Assembly (NCBI GenBank): GCA_036513515.1
Contig: DATBYW010000247.1
Coordinates: forward strand, 1-9,992
Direction of reading: 5' to 3'
Length of the DNA stretch: 9,992 nucleotides
Source: Nephthysia sp036513515
GTDB lineage: Bacteria; Chloroflexota; Dormibacteria; Dormibacterales; Dormibacteraceae
Shown here piece after piece: positions 1-7,143 of the stretch (position 1 is the first letter of the stretch; the number at the start of each line of letters is the position of its first letter). The notes under the pieces are model-generated. The model saw only the letters and a list, made by a program, of their open reading frames with translations, did no database searches and had not been told where the DNA came from. The position numbers and the translations under genes were made by a program.

Positions 1-461
1 CAACCGAGCCCGTTGGCGAGGGCCCAAATCGACCAACGCTCAGACCCTTGAAATCATCCTTCGCGCGGCTTAAGTGGACGGCATTGCGACTCTCGCGGGG
101 GAGAGCCTCGTAAGGACCGATGGGCGCCTGCCGCCGGAACCGGTGGCCCTCAAGCTGCTGGCGGCGTAAGCGAGACCAGAGAATCAGCTCCACCCCTGTC
201 ATGCTGCGGCGGAGCCTTCTGGCTCTACTGACCGAACTGACCACCATGGAAGAAGGATGCAGCGGGCCGCCGGCAGTGTGAATCCAGGTAGTTAAGGCCC
301 GTTACAGCCCTCCGAGGACCCCCTCCCCCAGCACGGCCAGGTACTCCCCCGACTTGCGGGGGAGAGACGCATACCTATGACCGCCTCGAGAGACTCGGCC
401 TCCCTCTCTGCAGGGCTTAACTCAACGGCCGCACGGCGGGGGGAGGACGACTCCACACAGG
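1..461. other. Gene-free stretch with short hairpins
   Basis: I find no convincing gene on either strand. The longest plus-strand possibilities are a roughly 31-codon reading frame (GTG at 74 to TAA at 167-169), a 23-codon open end from base 2 to a TAA at 71-73, and a short ATG frame from about 200. None has a ribosome-binding site or a recognisable protein match. The stretch contains a perfect 8-bp hairpin at 344-364 and a weaker 5-bp hairpin at 90-105, and an 11-base G-rich string is shared between 95-105 and 356-366. It lies downstream of the minus-strand DUF2089 gene, so it may hold that operon's 3' untranslated region and old gene debris. No T-rich tail marks a standard terminator. Confidence 0.6.
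344..364. repeat. Perfect 8-bp inverted repeat (hairpin)
   Basis: CTCCCCCG at 344-351 pairs perfectly with CGGGGGAG at 357-364 around the five-base loop ACTTG. It lies about 100 bases beyond the stop codon of the minus-strand DUF2089 gene and could act as an mRNA 3'-end structure. Neither side has a run of T, so it is not a classical intrinsic terminator. Confidence 0.45.
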
Positions 462-845
462 CTATTCGGGTTTGCCGGTGAGGCCTTCCATGGCTTCGTC
501 GACGTCGATTTCGCCGCGGGCCAGGCGTTCCAGGAGTTCGACTCTGGCGCCTGCGGGCGGGCGTTCGGTTGCCAGGCCCAGGCGAGCCAGCAGCTGGTCG
601 AACCTCGCTCTGGTGGTCGGGTAGCTGACTCCCAGGTGTCGCTCGAGCTCCTTCATGTTGCCCCGTGAGGCGAGGAAGTGGCGCAGCAGCTGCCGGTCGT
701 CCGCGCCCAGAGCGCAGAACTCACAGGCCTCGAAGTCGCCGGCGATCTCGGTCCCGCAGGAGCGGCAGCTCAAGCGGGTGAGAGCGAGGCGCTCCCCGCA
801 GACAGGGCAGTCGCGGGGAGCGTTCCGGGGTTGGCGCGGGCTCAA
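462..845 (-). CDS. DUF2089 family zinc-ribbon/HTH protein
   Basis: A 127-residue protein that I recognise as DUF2089, a family of small putative DNA-binding regulators. The N-terminus has CxxC pairs at C13/C16 and C27/C30 (zinc ribbon), plus a third pair at C41/C44. A helix-turn-helix-like stretch follows at about residues 50-92 (GNMKELERHLGVSYPTTRAR), where conserved family residues lie. The C-terminus (about 103-123) is a short helical hairpin with the pattern LxRLARGEIxxDEAxxxL. The start is TTG at 843-845, sharing four bases (TTGA) with the stop of the upstream DUF4097-like gene, so translation is probably coupled. The stop TAG is at 462-464. DNA binding is family inference and the target is unknown. 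A natural guess is that it controls its own operon. Confidence 0.85.
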   Translation of the reverse strand: MSPRQPRNAPRDCPVCGERLALTRLSCRSCGTEIAGDFEACEFCALGADDRQLLRHFLASRGNMKELERHLGVSYPTTRARFDQLLARLGLATERPPAGARVELLERLARGEIDVDEAMEGLTGKPE

Positions 846-1582
846 TCGGTCAGGACCCGAACCGAGCCCATGGTCGTAGAAACGTCGAGCGAGCCCTGTC
901 CGTCGCCGATCACCCAGGCTCCGTTCTCCTGGTGGCCCGCCACGATCACGCTGCCGAGCGTGGTCTTGCCCGTGACCCTGACGCTGGACCCCTCCTCGAG
1001 GCGCAGCTTCACACTGCCGGCCTCGCAGGTGACGCGCGATGCGCCGTGGTCCAGGCGGCCGCTGGCGCGGACGCTGCCGGCCCGCGCGGTCAGCTGCAGC
1101 GGTGCCGCAAAGCCCTCGATCACGGTCTGGCCGGCCTGGACGTCGGCCTTGATCGGGGCCTTCACGTCGCGGATCCTCAGGCTGCCGGCCTGTGACTGCA
1201 CCTCGAGCGGAAGGTCGGGGTTGACACGGAGCCGCAGCGGCGTCACGTCGCCGAAGTGCATGTGGTAGCCGCGCCGCCAGGAGAACCTGAAGCCAGGCAG
1301 GTCCGCGGTGCGTTCCTCACCCTCGATCACCAGGGTGTCGCCGTCCCGCCGTGCCACGTGAGGACCCTCGGCCACGGCCTCCTGGACACCGGGATCACCG
1401 ACGATCTCTGTCCAGCCCGCGGTCCGGACCACGCGGATCCTGGCCGCCCGCTCGCCAGGGATCTCCGTGCTCACGGCGAGCGATCCCCGGGTCTCTGCCT
1501 CGTCCAGCATGCCGGCGGCGTCGTCCGGGCTGAGCTCGCCCGACGCCACGCGTCTTAAAATGTCACGTCTTCGGTCTTCCAT
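842..1582 (-). CDS. DUF4097-like protein with SHOCT-like N-terminus
   Basis: The protein has 246 residues from the ATG at 1580-1582. Residues 1-30 are a charged helical hairpin (RRDILRRVASGELSPDDAAG) like the short helical motif before many bacterial DUF4097 proteins. From about residue 105 to the end there are repeated short beta segments with recurring Gly-Ser-(Val/Leu)-(Arg/Lys/Ile) turns (AGSLRI, AGSVRA, AGSVKL, LGSVIV, MGSVRV), typical of the DUF4097 right-handed beta-helix. No signal peptide or membrane segment is evident, so it is probably cytoplasmic. The frame stays open 12 codons further upstream to a TTG at 1616-1618. I reject that start because the TTG belongs to a near-perfect -35 box (TTGACA) and the ATG falls where transcription should begin. 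It is co-transcribed with the overlapping DUF2089 gene. The biochemical role is unknown; related operons are often linked to envelope or stress responses (inference). Confidence 0.75.
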   Translation of the reverse strand: MEDRRRDILRRVASGELSPDDAAGMLDEAETRGSLAVSTEIPGERAARIRVVRTAGWTEIVGDPGVQEAVAEGPHVARRDGDTLVIEGEERTADLPGFRFSWRRGYHMHFGDVTPLRLRVNPDLPLEVQSQAGSLRIRDVKAPIKADVQAGQTVIEGFAAPLQLTARAGSVRASGRLDHGASRVTCEAGSVKLRLEEGSSVRVTGKTTLGSVIVAGHQENGAWVIGDGQGSLDVSTTMGSVRVLTD

Positions 1583-1618
1583 GAACCAATTAGAAAGGAG
1601 TGTTTTATAGTCTGTCAA
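1582..1618 (-). promoter_or_regulatory. Strong sigma70-type promoter, apparently leaderless
   Basis: On the minus strand a perfect -35 box TTGACA (plus 1613-1618) is followed by an 18-base spacer and the -10 box TCTAAT (plus 1589-1594), which differs from TATAAT at one position. The A of the ATG at 1582 lies seven bases after the -10 box, where transcription normally starts. The mRNA would therefore have no 5' leader, which fits the absence of a Shine-Dalgarno site immediately before that ATG. The transcript covers the DUF4097-like and DUF2089 genes. Confidence 0.7.
1606..1611 (+). promoter_or_regulatory. Possible -10 box for the metallophosphoesterase gene
   Basis: TATAGT at 1606-1611 would start a plus-strand transcript near 1618, giving a leader of about 39 bases before the ATG at 1657. 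No good -35 box lies 16-18 bases upstream. The site sits inside the spacer of the opposing promoter, so the two divergent promoters would overlap and compete. The call rests on the -10 box alone. Confidence 0.35.
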
Positions 1619-1656
1619 GCCAAACTGGAAAAAGGGCTGCGGGAGAGAATAGAGAG

Positions 1657-2289
1657 ATGATCCGTGTGGGGGTGGTGGCTGATACCCACAGCCCCGAGTT
1701 CCTGCCAGAGCTGCCTGACGCCCTCTTCGAGCGGCTGCAGGGCGTGGACCTGATCCTCCACGCCGGTGACGTGGGGGGAGAGGAGACGCTCCGGCGCCTT
1801 CGCGAGGTAGCGCCTGTGGAAGCCGTTCGCGGCGACCACGACCCGGGCATGGAGGGTCTGCCGCCCTGGCGGGAGGTCGCGGTCGGTGGCCGCCGGGTGG
1901 CCATCGTCCACGGCAACCGAAGCCGTCTGATCGAAGAGCCGGTCACCCTGCTCGGCACCCTGAGCCTCGGTCTCGTCTGGCCGGGCGGCGGCATGCAGAG
2001 GGCGCTCCGCCGGCAGTTCCCACGGGCAGACGTGATCATCTACGGCCACACTCACAGGGCGCGCGTCGACGAGGTCGAAGGAGCTCTCCTCTTCAATCCC
2101 GGTGCCGTCTACATGGTCACCGCCGAGGAGGCCGAACGGCGGCTCGGCGGCGGTCCGACCTGGTTTCAATGGTGCTGGCTGCAGGTGATCCGGCACCGCC
2201 TGGATCAGCCCGTCTCCTCGGTGGGCGTGCTGGAGGTCCCAGACGGCCGCTCAGGCAAGGTGCGGGCGCGGGTCTTTCCACTGGGTTAG
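1657..2289 (+). CDS. YfcE/MJ0936-like metallophosphoesterase
   Basis: A 210-residue protein of the small calcineurin-like phosphoesterase family, probably a cytoplasmic two-metal phosphodiesterase. Metal-site motifs are in order: D9-x-H11 (VVADTHS), D38 in AGDVG, GDHD at 59-62, H85 in VHGN, and GHTH with H131 and H133. NPGA at 147-150 matches the conserved end of the YfcE group. The usual GN(H/C)(D/E) motif has Asp at position 60 in place of the metal-binding Asn. The start is the ATG at 1657, preceded by a purine-rich ribosome-binding site (GGGAGA at 1641-1646, AGAGAG just before the ATG). The frame is open upstream to about 1600, but those residues precede the first beta strand and do not fit the family. 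The tail after about residue 155 looks longer than in typical YfcE proteins. The substrate cannot be told from sequence. Confidence 0.85.
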   Translation: MIRVGVVADTHSPEFLPELPDALFERLQGVDLILHAGDVGGEETLRRLREVAPVEAVRGDHDPGMEGLPPWREVAVGGRRVAIVHGNRSRLIEEPVTLLGTLSLGLVWPGGGMQRALRRQFPRADVIIYGHTHRARVDEVEGALLFNPGAVYMVTAEEAERRLGGGPTWFQWCWLQVIRHRLDQPVSSVGVLEVPDGRSGKVRARVFPLG

Positions 2290-2325
2290 CGAGGACCCCC
2301 AATTGGTAAGAACAGCCCCGCAGCG

Positions 2326-3210
2326 ATGGCGATGACAAAGGACTACTACGACGTCCTCGGTGTCTCCCGCGGCGCCGGCCAGAAGGAGATCCAGAGCGCC
2401 TTCCGCAAGCTGGCCCGCAAGCTCCATCCCGACGTGAACCCGGGTGACAAGCACGCCGAGCAGCGCTTCAAGGAAGTCTCACAGGCTCACGACGTCCTCT
2501 CCGACCCCGAGAAGCGAAAGCTCTACGATCGCTTCGGCCGCGACTGGCAGGCGGCCGCAGCGGCCGGCGTCGACCCCGCCGCCGCTGGCAGAGGGCCGCG
2601 CGGCCAGCGGACCGGATACCAGACGATAGACCCTCAGGAGTTCGAGAACCTTTTCGGGTCCGGTAGGGGCGAAGGAGCCGGGGGCGGCCTGGGAGACATG
2701 TTCGGATCCATCTTCGGCGGCAGGGGAGCGGGAGCCCGAAACCGGGACCTCGACATCGAGGGGACCGTGGAGGTGACGCTCCAAGAGGCATACTCGGGCA
2801 CCACCCGGCAGATGGAGCTCGCCGGTGGCCGGCGCATCGAGCTGAAGGTTCCGGCCGGCGTGCAGGACGGTACGGTGCTGCGGGCTCCCGGATTACGGGC
2901 TCGAGTCCGCGTGTCAACGGACCAGACCTTCGAGCGCGACGGCAAGGACCTCCGCGTGGTGGTGCCGGTGCCGCTGAGGACGGCGCTGCTGGGCGGCGAG
3001 GTCGACGTTCCGACGCTGAAGGGCAGCCGGGTCAAGCTGGACCTCCGTCCGGAGACGCAGAACGGCATCCGGCTCCGTCTGCGCGGCCTGGGGATGCCCG
3101 ACCCGAAGGGCGGCAAGCCCGGCGACCTCTACGCGGAGATCAGGGTGCGGCTGCCCCTACCGATGGACGAGCGCACCCGCCGCTGGGCCGAGGGCATCGA
3201 CCAGACCTGA
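2326..3210 (+). CDS. DnaJ/CbpA-type J-domain co-chaperone without zinc finger
   Basis: A 294-residue type II (DnaJB/CbpA-like) Hsp40 co-chaperone. The J domain covers about residues 5-70, with the HPD signature at H34-P35-D36 that stimulates the DnaK ATPase. A Gly/Phe-rich linker spans about 100-140 (GSGRGEGAGGG, MFGSIFGG). Two beta-rich client-binding domains follow (about 145-285, including VEVTLQEAYSGTTR). The four CxxCxGxG zinc repeats of classical DnaJ are absent, and the length is close to that of E. coli CbpA. The start is the ATG at 2326; a second ATG at 2332 (Met3) is also possible, and neither has a strong ribosome-binding site. The gene begins 36 bases after the metallophosphoesterase stop and may be co-transcribed with it. 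No dnaK or grpE is in the window, so it is probably an accessory J-protein. Confidence 0.9.
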   Translation: MAMTKDYYDVLGVSRGAGQKEIQSAFRKLARKLHPDVNPGDKHAEQRFKEVSQAHDVLSDPEKRKLYDRFGRDWQAAAAAGVDPAAAGRGPRGQRTGYQTIDPQEFENLFGSGRGEGAGGGLGDMFGSIFGGRGAGARNRDLDIEGTVEVTLQEAYSGTTRQMELAGGRRIELKVPAGVQDGTVLRAPGLRARVRVSTDQTFERDGKDLRVVVPVPLRTALLGGEVDVPTLKGSRVKLDLRPETQNGIRLRLRGLGMPDPKGGKPGDLYAEIRVRLPLPMDERTRRWAEGIDQT

Positions 3211-3376
3211 GAGGTGCAGGCGCGCCCACTTGCGGGGAGGGTGTGGAAGGGTTTCTCCTTACAGTTCAACTTTGCAACCCACCGCACCTACGGACGCTCA
3301 ACCGAACAAGCTCCCAGGCTCCGGCGGCACGGAGGAGCCGAAGGGCGCAACCCGAGCCCGGCTAAGCTTGCCGGTC

Positions 3377-4903
3377 GTGAACGCCCGCCGGCTGCTCCTG
3401 CCCCTCGTCTTCGTTTCCGGCATGTCGTCGCTGGCGGTGGAGTTCGGCGCCTCACGCCTGCTGGCGCCCTACTTCGGGACCAGCCTCTACGTCTGGGGCG
3501 TCCTGATCGGCCTGGTGCTGATCTACCTGAGCATCGGCTACGTGATCGGCGGCCGGCTGGCCGACCGCCGACCCGAACCCGACCTCCTCTTCCAGATCAC
3601 GGCCTGGGCGGGCGTCTGGATCGGCCTCATCCCGCTCGTCTCCTACCCGATCCTGCTGGAGTCGCAGAAGGGCTTCGCCAGCCTCTCGGCCGGGCTCGTC
3701 CTGGGCACGCTGCTGGCGGTCCTGGCCCTCTTCGCCGTCCCGGTGATCCTGCTCGGCTGCGTCTCGCCCTTTGCCATCCGGCTCCTGCTCCGCTCGGTGG
3801 GGACGGGAGGAAACACCGCCGGCGCCGTGTACGCGCTGAGCACCGCCGGGAGCATCCTGGGCACCTTCCTGCCGGTCTTCTGGCTGATCCCGACCTACGG
3901 CACCCGGCCCACCCTGATCATCTTCAGCGTCGCGCTGCTGCTTCTCTCCGTGGTCGGACTCTGGCCGCGCCGGCGCTTCTTCGCACTGCTCCTGATCGCG
4001 GTGATCGCGGGCGCCGCTCTGCTGCCGCACGGCATCAAGCCCCCCGAGCAGGGCAGGCTGCTCTACGAGAAGGAGTCGGCCTACAACTACATCCAGGTCG
4101 TGCAGGTTGGCACTCGGACCGAGCTGGTCCTCAACGAGGGCCAGGCCGTCCACTCCATCTATGACTCGGCGTCGCTGACCACCGGCGGCCCCTGGGACTA
4201 CTTCGCGCTCGGGTCCTACTTCCGGCCGGCTCAGGCGAGCGAGCCGGTCCCCAAGAAGGTCGCCATCCTGGGCCTGGCGGGCGGCACGACCGCACGCCAG
4301 CTGACCGCCGCCTACGGTCCCTCGGTCGACATCACTGGTGTGGAGATCGACCCCGACATCGTGGACGTGGCTCACCGCTACTTCCACATGAACGAGCCCA
4401 ACGTGCACCCCGTGGTCCAGGACGCGCGCTACTGGCTGGCTGCCGACGGCCAGCGCTACGACATGGTCGCCCTCGACGCCTACAGGCAGCCCTATATCCC
4501 GTTCCACCTGACCACCACGGAGTTCTTCCAGCTCGTCCGGGGCCACCTCTCGCCGGGCGGGGCGGCGGTGGTGAACGCCGGCCGCACGGCCACCGACTTC
4601 CGGCTGGTCGCGGCGCTGGCCAGCACCATGGCGGCGGTCTTCCCGAATGTCTACCTGGTGGACGTGCCGTCCTTCAGCAACACGATGGTCTACGGCACCA
4701 GCCAGCCGACCAGCCTGGACGACATCCGGCACAACCTTGGCCTGGCCACAGAACCGTTCATTCAGGAGATCGGCGCCAGCGCGACCAGCTCAGGCGGCCT
4801 GCGAGTGTCCACCTACCACGGGCAGGTTTTCACCGACGACCTGGCCCCTGTCGAGCGACTGATCGACCAGATCATCCTGGGCTACATCTCCAGCTCCCGC
4901 TAG
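3377..4903 (+). CDS. Membrane-fused spermidine-synthase-like protein
   Basis: From the GTG at 3377 the protein has 508 residues. The N-terminal 220 or so residues hold about seven hydrophobic helices (for example LLLPLVFVSGMSSLAVEFG near 6-24 and VWGVLIGLVLIYLSIGYVIGG near 39-59), so it sits in the membrane. The C-terminal part is a Rossmann-fold methyltransferase/aminopropyltransferase-like domain: LGLAGG at 298-303, the acidic cofactor-ribose residue E323 in GVEIDP, QDAR, and D367 in LDAYRQPYIPFHLTT. The layout matches proteins annotated as fused MFS/spermidine synthase. The GGGDG-type loop of true spermidine synthases is altered, so polyamine synthesis is unproven. The start is uncertain: the frame is open back to a TTG at 3230, but the segment encoded by 3230-3376 is Pro/Gly/Thr-rich and unlike the family. 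TAAGCT at 3363-3368 could be a -10 box for a leaderless GTG. The gene converges on the thioesterase with a 7-base gap. Confidence 0.8.
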   Translation: MNARRLLLPLVFVSGMSSLAVEFGASRLLAPYFGTSLYVWGVLIGLVLIYLSIGYVIGGRLADRRPEPDLLFQITAWAGVWIGLIPLVSYPILLESQKGFASLSAGLVLGTLLAVLALFAVPVILLGCVSPFAIRLLLRSVGTGGNTAGAVYALSTAGSILGTFLPVFWLIPTYGTRPTLIIFSVALLLLSVVGLWPRRRFFALLLIAVIAGAALLPHGIKPPEQGRLLYEKESAYNYIQVVQVGTRTELVLNEGQAVHSIYDSASLTTGGPWDYFALGSYFRPAQASEPVPKKVAILGLAGGTTARQLTAAYGPSVDITGVEIDPDIVDVAHRYFHMNEPNVHPVVQDARYWLAADGQRYDMVALDAYRQPYIPFHLTTTEFFQLVRGHLSPGGAAVVNAGRTATDFRLVAALASTMAAVFPNVYLVDVPSFSNTMVYGTSQPTSLDDIRHNLGLATEPFIQEIGASATSSGGLRVSTYHGQVFTDDLAPVERLIDQIILGYISSSR

Positions 4904-4910
4904 GCCGAGC

Positions 4911-5363
4911 TCAGCCCAGGGCGCGGTCGGCGTCGAAGCAGAGCAGGCGGACGCGGCCCTGCGCCACCAGGTGTTCGTGCTCGTCCCAGATCCACGCCTC
5001 CCACAGCTGGGTTGAGCGTCCCCGGCTCACCGGTTTGGCGACCGCATGCAGGCGCCCGGAGCGGACGGCTCGGATGAACGAGGTGTTGTTCTCGAGGCCG
5101 GCCACCCGCTGTCCCCTGGGGTGGGCGACGAGGGCGGCCCCGATCGAGGCCAGCGTCTCCACCACGCCGGAGTGGACGCCGCCGTGCACGATCCCGTAGC
5201 CCTGGTGATGCTTCTCGGTGACCTGCCACTCGCAGCTGACCTGCTCGGGGGTGGCGTCGAGGATCCGGATGCCCATCTCCTTGACCCAGCCGCTGGGCAG
5301 GTTGTTCACGTAGCTGGCCAGGTCCCCCGGCGGCAGGTCCACCGGGTAACCGTAAACCAACAC
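4911..5363 (-). CDS. PaaI/4HBT hotdog-fold thioesterase
   Basis: A 150-residue hotdog-fold protein of the PaaI/4HBT acyl-CoA thioesterase group. The signature is GIVHGGVHSGVVETLAS at about 57-73: H60-G61-G62, with E69 in the position of the usual catalytic acidic residue. NNTSFIRAVRSG at about 92-103 is the typical second motif. Such enzymes hydrolyse acyl-CoA thioesters in the cytoplasm; the substrate cannot be read from sequence. The start is GTG at 5361-5363, with a good ribosome-binding site (GGGAG at plus 5373-5377, nine bases away). The extra 25 or so N-terminal residues before the fold are plausible for this family. Upstream on the same strand lies a terminator hairpin and a structured leader, which suggests control by attenuation. 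The gene converges with the membrane/spermidine-synthase-like gene. Confidence 0.85.
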   Translation of the reverse strand: MLVYGYPVDLPPGDLASYVNNLPSGWVKEMGIRILDATPEQVSCEWQVTEKHHQGYGIVHGGVHSGVVETLASIGAALVAHPRGQRVAGLENNTSFIRAVRSGRLHAVAKPVSRGRSTQLWEAWIWDEHEHLVAQGRVRLLCFDADRALG

Positions 5364-5408
5364 CCAGGATTGCTCCCTTCCCTCGCGGGGAGGGGCTAAG
5401 AAATACGA

Positions 5409-5432
5409 AGGCCCGGTCGAGTGACCGGGCCT
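5409..5432 (-). terminator. Strong intrinsic terminator or attenuator before the thioesterase gene
   Basis: A perfect 10-bp stem (AGGCCCGGTC with GACCGGGCCT) closes a four-base loop. On the minus strand it is followed by a T-rich tail (TCGTATTTCTT, plus 5398-5408), while on the plus strand no T run follows, so it works for minus-strand transcripts. It ends about 45 bases before the thioesterase GTG and just ahead of its ribosome-binding site. No minus-strand gene lies between it and 5640, so it is either an attenuator in the thioesterase leader or a barrier to transcripts running antisense to the SLOG operon. Confidence 0.65.
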
Positions 5433-5628
5433 CCCGTAACCGTTACCAAATTGCCTCGCGGAGCTTCCCGCCTCCGACTCCGGGAGCCGGGGAAGGGATA
5501 TCGGCAGCGTCTAGAGGGGACCCTCCGACACTCCCGGCGGGCAAACGAGGCGGTTGGCTCCACGACTGGGTTGGTCCAACTTGCGCCTCACCTCCTTTGC
5601 CTCACTGGCGGTGGACTCGGTCCGTGAG
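5409..5628 (-). promoter_or_regulatory. Possible T-box-like leader RNA (tentative)
   Basis: Read on the minus strand, these 220 bases can form an ordered set of elements. The first is a long helix: CUCAC/GGAC (5628-5620) pairs with bulges to GUCGUGGAG (5566-5558), then GUCCA (5616-5612) with UGGAC (5578-5574), then CGCC (5610-5607) with GGCG (5587-5584). It carries a seven-base asymmetric loop CAACCCA (5573-5567) where a T-box specifier loop would sit, so the specifier could be CCC (Pro). A central perfect 7-bp helix follows (5537-5531 with 5486-5480). Next comes UUUGGUAACG (5450-5441), resembling the T-box UGGNACC bulge with A for the first C, within a possible antiterminator (CTCCG 5463-5459 with CGGGAG 5436-5431) that overlaps the final terminator. 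The order and length suit a T-box, but the core motif is imperfect and a thioesterase is an unusual target. Any GC-rich spacer could fold partly like this. Confidence 0.3.
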
Positions 5629-5659
5629 AATCACGTTCCTCATGGGCCGGCTACACGAG

Positions 5660-5665
5660 TATAGA
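5660..5665 (+). promoter_or_regulatory. Possible -10 box for the SLOG-galactokinase-GH2 operon
   Basis: TATAGA at 5660-5665 would place the transcription start at about 5672-5675, directly at the GTG start (5675-5677), so the operon mRNA could be leaderless. The best -35 candidate is weak (TTCCTC at 5636-5641, spacing 18). If this is right, the in-frame ATG at 5642 lies upstream of the transcript and is not used. Confidence 0.4.
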
Positions 5666-5674
5666 CTCCAGCCG

Positions 5675-6163
5675 GTGAACCCCTCCCGCTACGTAGCTGT
5701 ATGCGGCGCCTCCGAGCCCGACTCGAGGCAGCGGCAGATGGCGAGGGAGGTCGGAAAGCTGCTGGCGGAGGCGGGAGCCGTGGTCCTCTGTGGCGGCCTG
5801 GGTGGCGTGATGGAGGCGGCCAGCGAGGGCGCCACCACCGCCGGGGGCACCGCCGTCGGCCTGCTGCCCGGCGCCGACCGCGCCCTCGGCAACCCGCATC
5901 TGACGCTGGCCCTGGCCACCGGCCTGGGCGAGGCCCGCAACGCGGTCCTCACCTGTGCCGCCGACAGCGTGATCGCGATCGGGCGCGGCTGGGGGACGCT
6001 GAGCGAGATCGCGCTGGCCCGCAAGCGAGGCCGCGAGGTTATCTGCCTGGACAGCTGGCAGGTCGAGGGCGTGCCGGTGGCGGGCTCGCCCCAGGAGGCG
6101 GTGAAAGCCGCCCTCGGCGAACGCCACGATTTCCCTGCAGGTGCGAAGAAAGGGGCTGCGTGA
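5675..6163 (+). CDS. TIGR00725/LOG-like SLOG family protein
   Basis: A 162-residue Rossmann-like protein of the SLOG superfamily, closest to the TIGR00725 group (relatives include molybdenum-cofactor carrier proteins and LOG-type nucleotide-processing proteins). Motifs are YVAVCGASEP near 6-15, CGGLGGVMEAAS at 39-50 (nucleotide-binding loop), GLGEARN near 83-89, and GRGWGTLSE at 103-111, the counterpart of the LOG PGGxGTxxE motif. It probably binds a nucleotide or cofactor phosphate; the substrate is unknown. I prefer the GTG at 5675 because the family begins just before YVAV and a -10 box points there. An ATG at 5642 would add 11 residues and the frame is open to 5597. The stop overlaps the galactokinase GTG by four bases (GTGA), so translation is coupled. 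Why such a protein leads a galactoside operon is unclear. Confidence 0.8.
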   Translation: MNPSRYVAVCGASEPDSRQRQMAREVGKLLAEAGAVVLCGGLGGVMEAASEGATTAGGTAVGLLPGADRALGNPHLTLALATGLGEARNAVLTCAADSVIAIGRGWGTLSEIALARKRGREVICLDSWQVEGVPVAGSPQEAVKAALGERHDFPAGAKKGAA

Positions 6164-7143
6164 GCCTTCTCTCGGCGGAGTGGACCGGTCGGGCGCCGGG
6201 CCGGGTCAACCTGATCGGCGAGCACGTCGACTACCTGGGCGGCGTCGTGCTGCCCGCCGCGGTCGATCGGTTCACGACCGTGCGGGGACGCCCGGCAACG
6301 GAGTGGCGTCTGGAGAGCGCCGTCCCTGGCGGCCTGCCCTACGCGAGGGCGCTGGGAGATGAGCTGGAGGCGGCGCCCCAGTGTCTCGAGGTGAGCTCCG
6401 AGGTCCCGCCCGGTTCAGGCATCAGCTCCTCGGCGGCGCTCCTGGTGGCGATCGCGGCCGGCCTTCGCCCCGACCTCTCCGGTGAGGACGCGGCGCTCGC
6501 CTGCCAGAGAGCAGAGCAGCAAGCAACCGGTGTGCAGGTCGGGGTCATGGATCAGTTCGCCGCCGCCCTCGGGCGGAGCGGCCACGCGCTCCTTCTGGAC
6601 ACCGGGAGCCTCCGCTACCGGCTGGTGCCCTTCCCGGCGGAACTGGTGATCGCCGTTCTCGACTCCGGCATCCACCGCTCGCTGGCCGACACGCCGTACA
6701 ACCAGCGTCGAGCCGAAGCCGAGGCGGGGATGCCGAAGAGGCGCCGGCACGTGGAATCGGAGGTAGACCGGGTTCAACAGTTCGTGGCGGCGCTGGAGGC
6801 GGCAGAGATCGAGCGCCTGGGCGCCCTCCTCAAGGCGTCCCACCTGAGCCTTCGCGACGACTTCGAGGTCTCGACTCCGGAGGTCGACGCGATCGTGGAG
6901 CGCGCCTGGGTCGCTCCGGGCTGCCTCGGCGCCCGCCTGATGGGCGGGGGTTTCGGGGGCAGCATTCTGGCCCTGGTGGAGGCCGGCAGCGAGGACCGGT
7001 TCCGTGAGGCGATGGCGGGGATCCCGGTGATGCTGTGCCAGACGGCCGACGGGCCCTTCAGCAGCAGCGAGGAGCCTTTGAGCCCCCGAGCGCCGCAGGA
7101 GCTGATCCGGCCCGAAGATGGGAGTCCTCGATGGCCTCGGTGA
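6160..7143 (+). CDS. galK: Compact GHMP-family galactokinase
   Basis: A 327-residue GHMP kinase that would phosphorylate galactose at O1 with ATP, the first step of the Leloir pathway. The galactokinase signature is at 14-32 (GRVNLIGEHVDYLGG...), the ATP-binding GHMP loop at 83-94 (PPGSGISSSAAL), the catalytic-base region GVMDQF with D131, and GHMP motif 3 at 257-268 (GARLMGGGFGGS). Start: GTG at 6160, overlapping the preceding stop as GTGA; the longer open frame upstream is antisense-like reading of the SLOG gene. It is shorter than usual (about 350-390): only about 58 residues separate the signature from the ATP loop, and the linker after YNQRRAEAEAG is cut short so that it runs directly into the MPKRRRHVESE helix. 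The last 30 or so residues are Pro/Ser-rich and overlap the start of the GH2 gene by 13 bases. Another GHMP sugar kinase is possible. Confidence 0.82.
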   Translation: MSLLSAEWTGRAPGRVNLIGEHVDYLGGVVLPAAVDRFTTVRGRPATEWRLESAVPGGLPYARALGDELEAAPQCLEVSSEVPPGSGISSSAALLVAIAAGLRPDLSGEDAALACQRAEQQATGVQVGVMDQFAAALGRSGHALLLDTGSLRYRLVPFPAELVIAVLDSGIHRSLADTPYNQRRAEAEAGMPKRRRHVESEVDRVQQFVAALEAAEIERLGALLKASHLSLRDDFEVSTPEVDAIVERAWVAPGCLGARLMGGGFGGSILALVEAGSEDRFREAMAGIPVMLCQTADGPFSSSEEPLSPRAPQELIRPEDGSPRWPR